Below, piece by piece: positions 15,031 to 24,102 of a DNA stretch of 64,000 bases (positions are counted from its first letter, which is position 1; every line of letters begins with the position of its first letter). This DNA comes from Phycisphaerae bacterium (lineage in GTDB: Bacteria > Planctomycetota > Phycisphaerae > UBA1845 > UTPLA1), in NCBI GenBank assembly GCA_023150615.1, contig JAKLKO010000006.1, forward strand, positions 124,001 to 188,000, given 5' to 3'. The translations under genes and the position numbers were made by a program. The notes beneath the pieces were generated by a model, which made no database searches, was not told the DNA's origin, and saw nothing but the letters and a program-made list of their open reading frames with translations.

Positions 15031-17342
15031 CGCCCGTGCGGTTCCGTCGCGGACTGCTCCTGCTGCTCGTGATGAGCGTGCTGCCGGTCACCGAGGCCGA
15101 GGGATCGTGGTGGGTCCTGGGGATCGTGGTGCTCGCGGCCGTCCTGAGCGAGATCGTCCGGTCGATTCGCGGCCGGCCGATCGTCCCGAGCCTCTGGACG
15201 CAAGTGACCGCGCTACTGTGCGTGGCGTTTCTCTTCATCGAGACGACGGTGCTTCCGGAGCGGACGCCCACAATCCTCGCGCTGACGCATTTCCTGTGCT
15301 TCCTCGGTTGTTGCAAGTTCTTCGAGCTTTCGACGAACCGCGACCACACGCTTCTGCTCGTCATCGCGCTGCTGCTGCTGATCGTCGGCGGGCTGGTGAG
15401 CGGCAGCGTCGTCTATGCCCTCGTGCTCGTCGCGAACATGAGCTTCGGTCTGTTCTGGCTCGTGGCGTTCCACCAGAAGCGGGAGCTCGACGCGTGGCGT
15501 TCGCGGGAGACGCTCCGCCTGGCCCCGGTGCGGACCGCGCCGCCGTTCGTTGCGCGGATCCAGCCGCGCGGCGTCGCCTTCATTGCGCTGCTCTTGGTCA
15601 TCACGTCGTCCGTGATCTTCATCACCATCCCCCGCGGCGTCGGACGCAGCCTGTTCGGCCGGCTGCGCACGCCCATCTCCGCGGTCGTGACCGGCTACAC
15701 CGACAACGTGACGCTGACGACCTCGGGACTCATCGAGAACGACAAGCTTGCCGCGCGCGTCAAGCTCACCATCGCCGGCGAGCCCTACGGCGGCGGAAAT
15801 GTCGCGCTCTACCTGCGGGGCCGGACCTACTCGCGGTACAAGGGCGGCGTGTGGCTGCCGACTCCGGGCGTCTTCGTCTGGAATATCGACCCGTCGTCCA
15901 GCGAGGAGATGCAGGAATTGTCCGCGGCGGCGCACGCCCTGCACCCCAGCCAGCTCGTCCATCAGGAGATCTGGGTTGAGCGGGCGCATGGCCCCAACCT
16001 CTTTTCGCTGTATCCGCCCGTCGCGATCTCCGCACCAGACCTCGGCGGCATCGAACAGAACTGTGACGACCTGTCGTTGCGGCTGCGGCGCTATTCCGGC
16101 CGCGCCGTGCACTACGGCGTTGTTTCACCGCTTGCTGCCTCCTCGCGCCTCGCGTCGATCCTTGAACGGGAACGGCGCGATCGGACGGAGAACCCCATCC
16201 GCACACGGCGCTCGCGCATCGACGAGATTGATCACGTGTTCGAGCGACGGCCCGGTTCGACGGAAGAACGGTCCGACATCCCGGAGCGGATTGCCGAATA
16301 CGCCCACCGCCTCGTTGCGGATCTTCCCGGCGGCCCGGAGACCGCACGCGTCCGCCGCATGGCCGACCGGATTCGCGACACGCTCAGCGGCGGAGCGTAC
16401 GAGTACACGCTGAGCGGCGTACGCGGGTCGCGCCGCGGCGATCGCGTCGAGCGATTCCTCTTCGAGACCAAGCGCGGCCATTGCGAGTTCTTCGCGTCGG
16501 CCATGACGCTGATGTGTCAGGCCGTCGGACTCGACGCGCGGCTGGTCACCGGCTACTTTGGCGGCGAATACAACCCGGTCGGGTCCTTCTACGTCATCCG
16601 CGAGCGCGACGCCCACGCCTGGGTCGAAGTCCGAATCCCCGGCAAGGGCTGGGTGACGTACGATCCCAGTCCGGCCGCCGTGCGCGAGCGCCCCTCGGCC
16701 ATCGCCGGCCTGTGGGACGGCACGAAGCGCTTCGCTCAGTACCTGCAATTCGAGTGGGTGACGTTCGTGGTCTCGTTTGACGCCGAGCACCGCAGTCGAC
16801 TGCTCGGCAAGTTTGAGGGCTGGTTCCGAAAGATCGATGATTCGCGCAGCGGATGGCAACACCTCTGGCAGGTCGTGCTGGCGTTCCTCCAGGGGCCGCC
16901 GGAACTGACGTCGATGCAGCGCGTGCTGTACTGGTTCATGCTCGCCCTGGTCGTCCTCCTCATCCTGCTCGTGGCTCGCGTGCTCTGGATCCTTTTCCTG
17001 ATGGTCCGCGACTACCTGCCCGCGCCGCGGCGAACCGCGCCGACCCATCCGCGAGAGCCGGCCGCGCGGTTTTACGATCGACTGTTGCGTCAACTCGCCC
17101 GGCTGGGCTATGAGAAGCCGCCGGAGCTGACCCCTCGCGAGTTTGCCGCGCGACTCGCGCACGAAAACGAGGGGCTGGCGACCGTCGTGCCCCTGACGGA
17201 TTGGTACTACGAGGCCCAATACGGCCGCCGTCCGCCGAGCGAAGAACGTCGGCAGCGGATCGGCGAGCTGATCGGCGAGATCGCGAAGCTCGCGGCCGGC
17301 GGACCGGTGGGAAACTCGCGGCACGGGCGGGAAACTGCATGA
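15027..17342 (+). CDS. TgpA-type membrane transglutaminase (DUF3488/transglutaminase-like/DUF4129)
   Basis: A 771-residue protein. The N-terminal third has about five transmembrane helices (DUF3488). A periplasmic part follows, with a transglutaminase-like core whose catalytic triad is visible: Cys in KRGHCEFFASAMTLMC (near residue 485), His in RDAHAWVEV and Asp in TYDPSP. A further membrane helix near residues 635-660 precedes a cytoplasmic DUF4129-like tail with LGYEKPPELTPREFA. The MoxR-DUF58-TgpA order matches the Pseudomonas TgpA locus, where the protein is essential and acts on a periplasmic substrate. The frame upstream of ATG 15027 is a DUF58 shadow. Confidence 0.9.
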   Translation: MTPVRFRRGLLLLLVMSVLPVTEAEGSWWVLGIVVLAAVLSEIVRSIRGRPIVPSLWTQVTALLCVAFLFIETTVLPERTPTILALTHFLCFLGCCKFFELSTNRDHTLLLVIALLLLIVGGLVSGSVVYALVLVANMSFGLFWLVAFHQKRELDAWRSRETLRLAPVRTAPPFVARIQPRGVAFIALLLVITSSVIFITIPRGVGRSLFGRLRTPISAVVTGYTDNVTLTTSGLIENDKLAARVKLTIAGEPYGGGNVALYLRGRTYSRYKGGVWLPTPGVFVWNIDPSSSEEMQELSAAAHALHPSQLVHQEIWVERAHGPNLFSLYPPVAISAPDLGGIEQNCDDLSLRLRRYSGRAVHYGVVSPLAASSRLASILERERRDRTENPIRTRRSRIDEIDHVFERRPGSTEERSDIPERIAEYAHRLVADLPGGPETARVRRMADRIRDTLSGGAYEYTLSGVRGSRRGDRVERFLFETKRGHCEFFASAMTLMCQAVGLDARLVTGYFGGEYNPVGSFYVIRERDAHAWVEVRIPGKGWVTYDPSPAAVRERPSAIAGLWDGTKRFAQYLQFEWVTFVVSFDAEHRSRLLGKFEGWFRKIDDSRSGWQHLWQVVLAFLQGPPELTSMQRVLYWFMLALVVLLILLVARVLWILFLMVRDYLPAPRRTAPTHPREPAARFYDRLLRQLARLGYEKPPELTPREFAARLAHENEGLATVVPLTDWYYEAQYGRRPPSEERRQRIGELIGEIAKLAAGGPVGNSRHGRETA

Positions 17343-17406
17343 GCCACCGCGGCGACGGCGGATGGGACACGGGTTCTAAACCTCGCGTTCTGCGCGGATT
17401 AGCTCC

Positions 17407-17424
17407 GGCCGCCCCCCGGCGGCC
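17407..17424. terminator. GC-rich hairpin after the transglutaminase gene
   Basis: A perfect 7-bp stem (GGCCGCC/GGCGGCC) encloses a CCCC loop 65 bases after the transglutaminase stop. It lacks a clear T-run, so it is a weak or Rho-assisted terminator at best, or an mRNA-end structure. It lies in the 216-base gap between the MoxR operon and the small Tyr-rich gene. Confidence 0.4.
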
Positions 17425-17558
17425 TGCTCCGCTAACCTTTGCCGTGGCCTTGAGTCTATTGGCAATGGAGGCGCTGGATGCGCTATGAATAGATGGATAC
17501 TCGCCGCCGGGCCGGCGTAGGCCCGCAGCGACGTTCCGCTCTTCGCCGGGTGGGTGCC

Positions 17559-17921
17559 ATGACTCGAAATCGAACTACCGTCGGCCTCGTCGGTCTCTTG
17601 CTCGCCGGAGTTGCGTTGGGCAGCAACCCGTCGCGCGCCCAGGCGTACCACGGCGCGGTGGTCTACACCTCGTACTCGTACTGCCCGCCGCCGGTCGTCT
17701 ATCGACCCGTCGTCGTTGCGCCGTGCTACCCGACCTATTACTACCCGGCGCCGTACTATCCCGCCCCGGTGTACTACTCGCGGCCGGCCTACGTCGGCGG
17801 CGGCTTTGGGTTCAGCTTTTCGTACCGTGATCGCGATGTCGTGCGGCACTACGGCGGTCCTCGATATCACCGCGGCGGCCATCACGGCGGTCCGCGGCAT
17901 CATCGCGGCCATCGACGCTGA
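17559..17921 (+). CDS. Small secreted Tyr/Pro/His/Gly-rich protein
   Basis: A 120-residue protein with a clear signal peptide (MTRNRTTVGLVGLLLAGVALG, cleavage probably after SRAQA near residue 28). The mature part is low complexity: first Tyr/Pro/Val-rich with two Cys (SYCPPPVVY, APCYPTYYYPAPYY), then a Gly/Phe patch and a His/Gly/Arg-rich tail. No enzymatic domain is present. Similar short Tyr-Pro-rich exported proteins are common in planctomycetes and may be surface or metal-binding proteins, but the function is unknown. The start at ATG 17559 is chosen because it gives the proper signal peptide; the frame opens 22 codons earlier. Confidence 0.7.
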   Translation: MTRNRTTVGLVGLLLAGVALGSNPSRAQAYHGAVVYTSYSYCPPPVVYRPVVVAPCYPTYYYPAPYYPAPVYYSRPAYVGGGFGFSFSYRDRDVVRHYGGPRYHRGGHHGGPRHHRGHRR

Positions 17922-18112
17922 TCGATGATCTTCGTGCAGTTGCGGCGGAGCGGTCCGTCGTTTTGCGCGGTGATTTGAGAGTCAGTTTCTCTCTTGGCGG
18001 GATCGGACGCGTGTTCCGGTCTCGCCTTTTTTTTGTGTTCGACGAGTCATCGATCGGCGTGCCGGGAGCGGCATGGAGTCGGGGTCGCCGAGTGCGGTAT
18101 AGTGAAACACCA

Positions 18113-19384
18113 ATGGCGATGCGACGGTGCCTGTCCCTGCTCCTGCTTCTGGCCGCTGGATGCGATGGTGCGCATTCGTGGTTCTCGCCCCGCGCATCCT
18201 CCGTCGAAGAGGCTCGTTCGGCATCGCCTTCCGCGACGCAGGAGGAACCGGCGCGTGACGACCGGTCCGCCGCGGCCGAGGCGCCATCGCGACCGGCGGC
18301 GGCACGCCGGCCGGCGGCACCTCCCGGAAGCCTGCGGGCCACGGTGCTCACTTTCAACGACGAGACGGTGACGACGGAGGACGTGCTCGAGCCGATCCGG
18401 GCGCGGCTGGAGGACGCGGCGGAGCGGCTCAGCGATGATGAGTACAACGCGCTACTCTGGCGCCTGATCCGCAATCAGCTGCTTTCGGAAGTGATGGAGC
18501 GGCTCATTTGGCGCGAGGCGACGCGCGAACTTGGCGACGCCGCCAACGAATCGATCGACAAGGCGATCGACCGCGCCGAACTGGACCGGATTAATTCCGA
18601 ATTCGCCGGTCGCGAATCGCGCTACGAGCAGTACCTTGCCGAGCTCGGCAAGACACGGCAGGTGGTGCGTGACCGTCTGCGCCGCCGCATCATCGTCGAG
18701 CAGTACCTTCGCAACCGCCTTATGCCGCTCGTGTCGGTCCAGAAGCGCGACATCGTGAAGTACTACGACAATCACCGTGCTGAGTTCTCACGAACGAAGC
18801 GCGTGGAGATGTTCCTGATCGACGTGCCGTTCACGGCGTTTCTCGAGTCGCTCCGTCCGCCGACCGAGGGGGAAAAGACCGAGGCCCGGCGCAAGGCCCG
18901 CGAGCGCATCGAGCAGTGCCGCGCGCGGCTCCGCGCCGGCGAGTCGTTCGAGGAAGTCGCGCGCACCGGCGGCGCAGGACTGCATCGCGAGGACGGCGGC
19001 GCGTGGGGCTTTATCTCCGCGCCGCTTCGTGGGCGTTATCAGGCGCCGTCCGAGGCCGTGCTGGCGATGTCGGAAGGGCAGATCAGCGACATTATTGAGA
19101 CGCCCAGCGGCTACTTCATCGTCCGGGCCGGGCGCGTCGAGGCGGCGGAGACCCAGCCGCTCGAATCGGTGCAGGGCGAGATCGTGGAGCGCCTGCGCCT
19201 CGAGCAATTCAACGAACTGCGTGCGCGTTTCGTCCAACGCGAGCTTTCCCGTTCCGCGGTCGGCGACGTCGAGCCGTTCGTCCAGGCCATTGTGGCCCGC
19301 GCGCCCGAGTCAAAGCGCCGTGCAGTCAAGCCGGTCAATGCCGAGGATTCTGCCGCGCAACGGCGCGGACCGTCCGGCGGCTGA
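18113..19384 (+). CDS. Lipoprotein peptidyl-prolyl isomerase (parvulin/SurA-like)
   Basis: A 423-residue exported protein. The N terminus is a lipoprotein signal with lipobox LAAGC (Cys near residue 17). A Ser/Ala/Pro-rich linker to about residue 75 precedes a SurA-like helical domain with INSEFAGRESRYEQYL and VRDRLRRRIIVEQYLR. A parvulin-type PPIase domain follows (residues about 235-350) with GESFEEVARTG, GGAWGFISA and ISDIIETPSGYFIVR. It should aid folding of outer-membrane or periplasmic proteins. ATG 18113 or 18119 are both possible. The open frame upstream is not needed. A TATAGT box at 18098-18103 is too close to be a convincing promoter. Confidence 0.85.
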   Translation: MAMRRCLSLLLLLAAGCDGAHSWFSPRASSVEEARSASPSATQEEPARDDRSAAAEAPSRPAAARRPAAPPGSLRATVLTFNDETVTTEDVLEPIRARLEDAAERLSDDEYNALLWRLIRNQLLSEVMERLIWREATRELGDAANESIDKAIDRAELDRINSEFAGRESRYEQYLAELGKTRQVVRDRLRRRIIVEQYLRNRLMPLVSVQKRDIVKYYDNHRAEFSRTKRVEMFLIDVPFTAFLESLRPPTEGEKTEARRKARERIEQCRARLRAGESFEEVARTGGAGLHREDGGAWGFISAPLRGRYQAPSEAVLAMSEGQISDIIETPSGYFIVRAGRVEAAETQPLESVQGEIVERLRLEQFNELRARFVQRELSRSAVGDVEPFVQAIVARAPESKRRAVKPVNAEDSAAQRRGPSGG

Positions 19385-19517
19385 ACGCGGCCCGCTTCAG
19401 CGCGCTTCTCGCAAACGCAAGTTCGAAGGCAAACCGCCGCCCGCATTGACGGCCGCCCCGCGTACGGGATAACCTGACTGGGTTTGCGTGAGCCGGTTTC
19501 GGATACAGGAGAGCATC

Positions 19518-22391
19518 ATGCGCATTCGCAGACACGTCTGGCCGCTGGTCGGGGTCCTCGCGGCGACGGCGCTGGCCGTTGGCGCGGACGAGCGTCGGTA
19601 CGATTTCCGCAAGCGCGTTCTGCCGAACGGGTTGACCGTGATCTCGCTCGAAGATCACTCGTGCCCCATCGTCGCGGTGCAGGTCTGGTACCACGTCGGC
19701 TCCAAAGACGAGGATCCCAAGCGTCAGGGCTTCGCCCACATGTTTGAGCACATGATGTTTCGCGGCACCGACCGACTTGGACCGGAGGAGCACTTCTCGC
19801 TGCTGCGCCGTGCCGGCGGCGACGGGAACGCCTTCACCTCGTTCGACAACACGACCTACGTTAACTCGCTGCCGAGCAACCAGCTCGAGCTGGCGCTGTG
19901 GCTCGAGGCCGAACGCATGGCCTTCCTCAAGATCGACGACGAGAGCTTCTACAAGGAGCGCGCCGTCGTCGAGGAGGAGCGCCGGCTGCGATCGCTCAAC
20001 ACGCCGTACGGCATGGTGCCCGAGCGATTGCTTGGTCAGCTCTTCACCAAGCACCCGTATCGCTGGACGCCGATCGGCCAGATTCCGCACCTGCGGGCTG
20101 CCACGATCGACGAGCTCCAGAAGTTCTGGGACACGTATTACGTACCCTCGAATGCGACGCTCGTCGTCGTAGGCGACGTGACGCATGACCGGGTCCACGC
20201 GCTGGCGGAGAGGTACTTCGGTTGGATTCCGCGCTGTGCGGATCCGCCACGGATTACGGTCAAGGAGCCGCCCCAATCGAAGCGGCGGAAGATACAGATT
20301 CCGGAAAAGAAGGGCCCGGTCCCGATCATCGGCTTCGTCTATCGCGGCGTCCCTTCGGGTCATCCGGACGAACTGCCGCTCGGCATGCTCATGTCGGTCC
20401 TCGGCGGCGGCGAGAGCAGCCGGCTCTACAAGGACCTCGTGAAGGACAAGAAGCTCGCGCAGGCGGCCGTGGCGGGGGCGTTCTCGTTCGAGCAGGACGG
20501 GCTTGCGGGTGCCGGCGCGGTCCTGCTGCCGTGGGGAAAGACGAAGAAGGTGATGAAGCTCATCTCCGAGCATATCGCGCGGGCCCAGGAAGAGATGGTC
20601 ACCACGGAGGAACTGGAAAAGGTCCGGAACCAGTTGCTTCGCAGCGAGGTCACGCAGTCGCTCACGGTGGCGAGCAAGGCCGGCTTGCTCGGCCGCAAGG
20701 AGGTGCTCGAGGGCGGCGCGGATCGCGCCAACAAGCGGTTCGAGGAGATCCGCGCCGTCACGCGCGAGGACCTGCTGCGCGTGGCGAAGAAGTACCTCGT
20801 GAAGTCGAACGAGAGCGAGGTGTCGGTCGAACCTCAACTGACGGGCGTGCTCGGCTCGCTGCTGGGTGGGAAAGAGGACGTCGACGAGGGCGCTGCGCCG
20901 GCGAGCAAGCCGGCGGTGAATCGCATCGCTGCCCGCGGCACGCCGCGCGATTCTCTGAAACGACCCGGGAGTTTCCCCAAGGAGCCGCCCCTCGCCGCGC
21001 TGGCCGACGTCGTCCCGACCGTTCCGCACGAGGAGCAACGGCTGAAGAACGGTCTGCGCGTCGTGGTCGTCGAAAACCACGAAGTGCCGTTCATCACGAT
21101 GACGCTCGGCTGCCTCAACGGCGGATGGACCGAGACGCACCCGGGCACGGCGTCGATGGCCGCATCGATGATCACCAAAGGCTCCTCGAAGCACACGGCG
21201 GCCGAGATGGCAGAGGAACTCGAGTATCACGCGATCTCGCTGGATGGCAGCGCCGATCTCGACACGGCGAGCGTCTCGGCGTCGTGTGTCAGCGACAAGT
21301 TCGACCGCGCCCTCGGGCTGCTTGCCGAAGTGGTCCGGACGCCGACGTTTCCCGAGGACGAGTTCGAGGTGCTTCGCAAGCAGGTGGTGCTGGGATTGAT
21401 GGTCCAGACGCGTACGCCCGAGTATCTCGCTGACCGCGAGTTCCGGGAGCGCCTGTTCGGCCGACATCCGTACTCGCGGACCCCGACCGGCGAACTGCCG
21501 GACGTCCAGGCGCTCAAGAGCTCCGATCTCCGCGAGTGGTGGACGACGTTCATCCGCCCCGATGCGTCGATCCTCTACATCGCCGGCGACATCAGGCCGG
21601 ATGCCGCGGTCGCCGCGGCGCGCAAGTATCTCGAAGACTGGAACGTGACGACGGCCGCCCCGAAGGTCCGCATGCCGCTCATCCCGGCGGTCGAGAAGAC
21701 CAACATCTTCCTCGTGGATCGTCCCGGCTCGGTGCAGAGCCAGATCCGCGTCGGCCATCGCGGAATCACGCGGAAGGACGCGGAGTACTTCCCTTCGCGC
21801 GTTCTCTCGCAGATCTTCGGCGGGGCGTTCGACAGCCGGTTGAACAAGGCCATCCGGATCGAGAAGGGCCTGACCTACGGCGCCCGCGGCGGGTTCTCGG
21901 CCGATCGCTATGCGGGGACGTTTCGCGTCAGCACGTTTACCAAGACGCCGTCAACGGCGGAGACGGTGCGCGTCATCCTCGACGAGATCGGAAAGCTCCG
22001 AAACGACATGCCCACCGATGAGGAGATCAACGTCGCCCGGTCCTACCTCGTCGGCTCGATGCCCGCGACCATCGAGACGCCGCAGCAGGTCGTCGGCGAC
22101 CTCTGGTTGATCGAGTTCTGCGGTCTGCCGAAGGACTTCAAGGCGCGCCTGCTCGACGGTGTGCGCCGCACGACGGGCGACGACGTCCTGCGCGTGGCCC
22201 AACGGCTCGTCAATCCCGAGGCGATGGTCATCACGGTCGTCGGCGACGCGGAGAAGATCCGTGCGGACCTGCAGCAGATCGCACCGGTCACGGTCGTGAA
22301 GGCCTCCGTCGCCGAGCCGGCGGATCAGGAGTCCGGCCGAAAGAAGGACGAAGCAGGAACACCCAACAACGAGGACGCGTCGGAAGATTAA
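19518..22391 (+). CDS. Secreted M16 metallopeptidase with two M16 units
   Basis: A 957-residue protein with a signal peptide (VWPLVGVLAATALAVGA) and two M16 halves. The first has the inverted zinc motif HMFEH (in FAHMFEHMMFRGTD, near residue 79) and the downstream Glu in ERAVVEEERRLR. The second half (from about residue 515) lacks HxxEH and is the non-catalytic partner, as in fused two-unit M16 enzymes. It should degrade peptides in the periplasm or at the surface. ATG 19518 is supported by AGGAG at 19507-19511 with a six-base spacer. A Lys/Ser/Pro linker near residues 455-500 joins the halves. Confidence 0.93.
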   Translation: MRIRRHVWPLVGVLAATALAVGADERRYDFRKRVLPNGLTVISLEDHSCPIVAVQVWYHVGSKDEDPKRQGFAHMFEHMMFRGTDRLGPEEHFSLLRRAGGDGNAFTSFDNTTYVNSLPSNQLELALWLEAERMAFLKIDDESFYKERAVVEEERRLRSLNTPYGMVPERLLGQLFTKHPYRWTPIGQIPHLRAATIDELQKFWDTYYVPSNATLVVVGDVTHDRVHALAERYFGWIPRCADPPRITVKEPPQSKRRKIQIPEKKGPVPIIGFVYRGVPSGHPDELPLGMLMSVLGGGESSRLYKDLVKDKKLAQAAVAGAFSFEQDGLAGAGAVLLPWGKTKKVMKLISEHIARAQEEMVTTEELEKVRNQLLRSEVTQSLTVASKAGLLGRKEVLEGGADRANKRFEEIRAVTREDLLRVAKKYLVKSNESEVSVEPQLTGVLGSLLGGKEDVDEGAAPASKPAVNRIAARGTPRDSLKRPGSFPKEPPLAALADVVPTVPHEEQRLKNGLRVVVVENHEVPFITMTLGCLNGGWTETHPGTASMAASMITKGSSKHTAAEMAEELEYHAISLDGSADLDTASVSASCVSDKFDRALGLLAEVVRTPTFPEDEFEVLRKQVVLGLMVQTRTPEYLADREFRERLFGRHPYSRTPTGELPDVQALKSSDLREWWTTFIRPDASILYIAGDIRPDAAVAAARKYLEDWNVTTAAPKVRMPLIPAVEKTNIFLVDRPGSVQSQIRVGHRGITRKDAEYFPSRVLSQIFGGAFDSRLNKAIRIEKGLTYGARGGFSADRYAGTFRVSTFTKTPSTAETVRVILDEIGKLRNDMPTDEEINVARSYLVGSMPATIETPQQVVGDLWLIEFCGLPKDFKARLLDGVRRTTGDDVLRVAQRLVNPEAMVITVVGDAEKIRADLQQIAPVTVVKASVAEPADQESGRKKDEAGTPNNEDASED

Positions 22392-22414
22392 CTCACCACG
22401 GAGGCATTCCCCGA

Positions 22415-23479
22415 ATGATCTCGGACGACCAACGACGAGCGGAACGCGACGCCGCGATCCGCGAGTTTCTTGCCAGGCACGCGCCCGGGCCGAACGACGA
22501 CCTGCTGGCGAGCATGATGACCACGATTTGTCGCATGGCACGCGACGGCACCGGCCGCGGCGAGCTGAAGCTGCTCGACCGCGCGCTGGCCGAGCTGCGC
22601 TACGCGTTCAAGACTTTCGCGCCGTATCAGCACGTGCGGAAGGTCAGCATCTTCGGCTCCAGTCGGACGCCCGAAGGACACGTGGACTACAAGCAGGCCG
22701 TCGCGTTCGCGCAGCGCATCCGCGCAAACAACTGGATGGTCATCACGGGCGCCGGCGACGGCATCATGAAGGCCGGGCACGGCGGCGCGGGTCGCGAGGC
22801 GAGTTTCGGCGTGGCGATACGACTTCCGTTCGAGCAGCGGACCAACACGATCATCGCCGACGACCCGAAACTGGTGAACTTCAAGTACTTCTTCACGCGG
22901 AAGCTGCTGTTCATGAAGGAAGCGTCCGCGGTCGCGCTCTTCCCCGGGGGCTTCGGAACGCAGGACGAGGGGTTCGAAGTGCTGACGCTCGTGCAGACCG
23001 GCAAGGCGCCGCTCGTGCCGATCGTCCTCGTCGATGCGCCCCGCGGCACCTACTGGCAGCACTGGCGGACCTACGTTCAATCCGAGCTGCTCCGCACCGG
23101 CATGATCAGCCCGGAGGACATGAATCTGTTCCGGGTGACCGACAACATCGAGGTCGCCGTCCAGGAGATTCTGCAGTTCTACCGCCGCTACCACTCGATG
23201 CGATTCGTCAACGATCGCCTCATCCTCCGCCTGAACGAGCCGGTTCCCGCCGCGATCGTCGAACGGATGAACGACGAGTTCGGCGACATCGTCGATAAGG
23301 GCCGCATCGAGGTCGTGCCGACTGCCTCGGAGGAGTCGGAGGAGGTCCCGCACCTGCCGCGGATCGGTCTGTGGTTCAATCGTCGGAGCCACGGCCGACT
23401 TCGACAATTGATCGACTTCATCAACAACCATGACCTGCCGACGATGGCGGCGGCCGGCGCATCGACCGCGACCGCATGA
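22415..23479 (+). CDS. LOG family protein (lysine decarboxylase-like Rossmann fold)
   Basis: A 354-residue protein with the LOG/PpnN-type nucleotide-binding core: KVSIFGSSRTPEG, ITGAGDGIMKAGHGGAGREASFG, the helical FFTRKLLFM and FPGGFGTQDEGFE (the PGGxGTxxE motif, near residue 185). Family members hydrolyse nucleoside 5'-monophosphates to base plus ribose 5-phosphate; earlier annotation as lysine decarboxylase is obsolete. It is longer than plant-type LOGs because of N- and C-terminal extensions. GGAGG about 14 bases before ATG 22415 is a distant but plausible ribosome site. The stop overlaps the phosphatase gene (ATGA). Confidence 0.85.
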   Translation: MISDDQRRAERDAAIREFLARHAPGPNDDLLASMMTTICRMARDGTGRGELKLLDRALAELRYAFKTFAPYQHVRKVSIFGSSRTPEGHVDYKQAVAFAQRIRANNWMVITGAGDGIMKAGHGGAGREASFGVAIRLPFEQRTNTIIADDPKLVNFKYFFTRKLLFMKEASAVALFPGGFGTQDEGFEVLTLVQTGKAPLVPIVLVDAPRGTYWQHWRTYVQSELLRTGMISPEDMNLFRVTDNIEVAVQEILQFYRRYHSMRFVNDRLILRLNEPVPAAIVERMNDEFGDIVDKGRIEVVPTASEESEEVPHLPRIGLWFNRRSHGRLRQLIDFINNHDLPTMAAAGASTATA

Positions 23480-24090
23480 GCACCGCTGCCGGACAGACCG
23501 GCCCGCTGGCCCCGAATCCGTGGCTGACCCCGCTGGCGCTGGCGACGGCTGCGGCGATCGCGATCCTGTGGATCTGGCCCGGCGCGTTGGAGGAGCGGCC
23601 GCGCCGCTTCGCTGAGGTCGAGCCGGGGTGGCTCTATCGGGGCGGCTATCCGGAGCCGGACGAGTTGCGCTGGCTGGCGCGGCGGTTCGGCGTTCGAAGC
23701 GTTGTCAGCCTGATGAAGGACCCGCCGAATTCGCCTCGCGAAAAGGCTGAGTCATCGACCGTCCGGGAGCTGGGCCTGCGGTTTCGCGAGATTCCGATGC
23801 CCGGCGATGGGCGCGGCGATTTCAATTCGTTGGACGCCGCGGCCGACGCCATCGCGGATTCCAAAGGCGAGCCGGTCTACGTCCATTGCGCCGCGGGCCG
23901 GCAGCGATCGAACGCGGCGCTGGCGGCCTATCGCATGCGGCACTGCGGCTGGACGTTCGAACAGACGCTTCGCGAGCTCGAACGCTTTGGCCTCGATCTC
24001 GCCGAGGACGAGGCGCTTGTCCAACATCTCCGTAAATACTGGGAGTCGCACCTGCAGCCCGCAGCGCGCCGAGCCGCGAAGACGCCCTGA
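23476..24090 (+). CDS. Membrane-anchored dual-specificity/tyrosine phosphatase-like protein
   Basis: A 204-residue protein with one N-terminal transmembrane helix (LTPLALATAAAIAILWIWPG) followed by a cysteine-based phosphatase domain. The P-loop VHCAAGRQRSN (near residues 134-144) fits HCxxGxxRS, the general acid Asp may lie in MPGDGRGD, and VEPGWLYRGGYPEPDEL is the usual N-terminal segment of this bacterial group. It could dephosphorylate a phosphoprotein or phosphoinositide-like substrate; no specificity is evident. It overlaps the LOG-family gene by four bases and converges on lexA. Confidence 0.82.
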   Translation: MSTAAGQTGPLAPNPWLTPLALATAAAIAILWIWPGALEERPRRFAEVEPGWLYRGGYPEPDELRWLARRFGVRSVVSLMKDPPNSPREKAESSTVRELGLRFREIPMPGDGRGDFNSLDAAADAIADSKGEPVYVHCAAGRQRSNAALAAYRMRHCGWTFEQTLRELERFGLDLAEDEALVQHLRKYWESHLQPAARRAAKTP

Positions 24091-24102
24091 CCAGCGCGGC
24101 CG

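Noticed and set aside
18098-18103. TATAGT as -10 box for the isomerase lipoprotein
   Set aside because: It is 9 bases before the start codon, which would leave almost no leader, and no -35 element is present.
19335-21758. 807-codon minus-strand open frame
   Set aside because: Antisense to the M16 peptidase; composition (His/Arg/Asp/Leu) is that of a shadow frame, with no motif or ribosome site.
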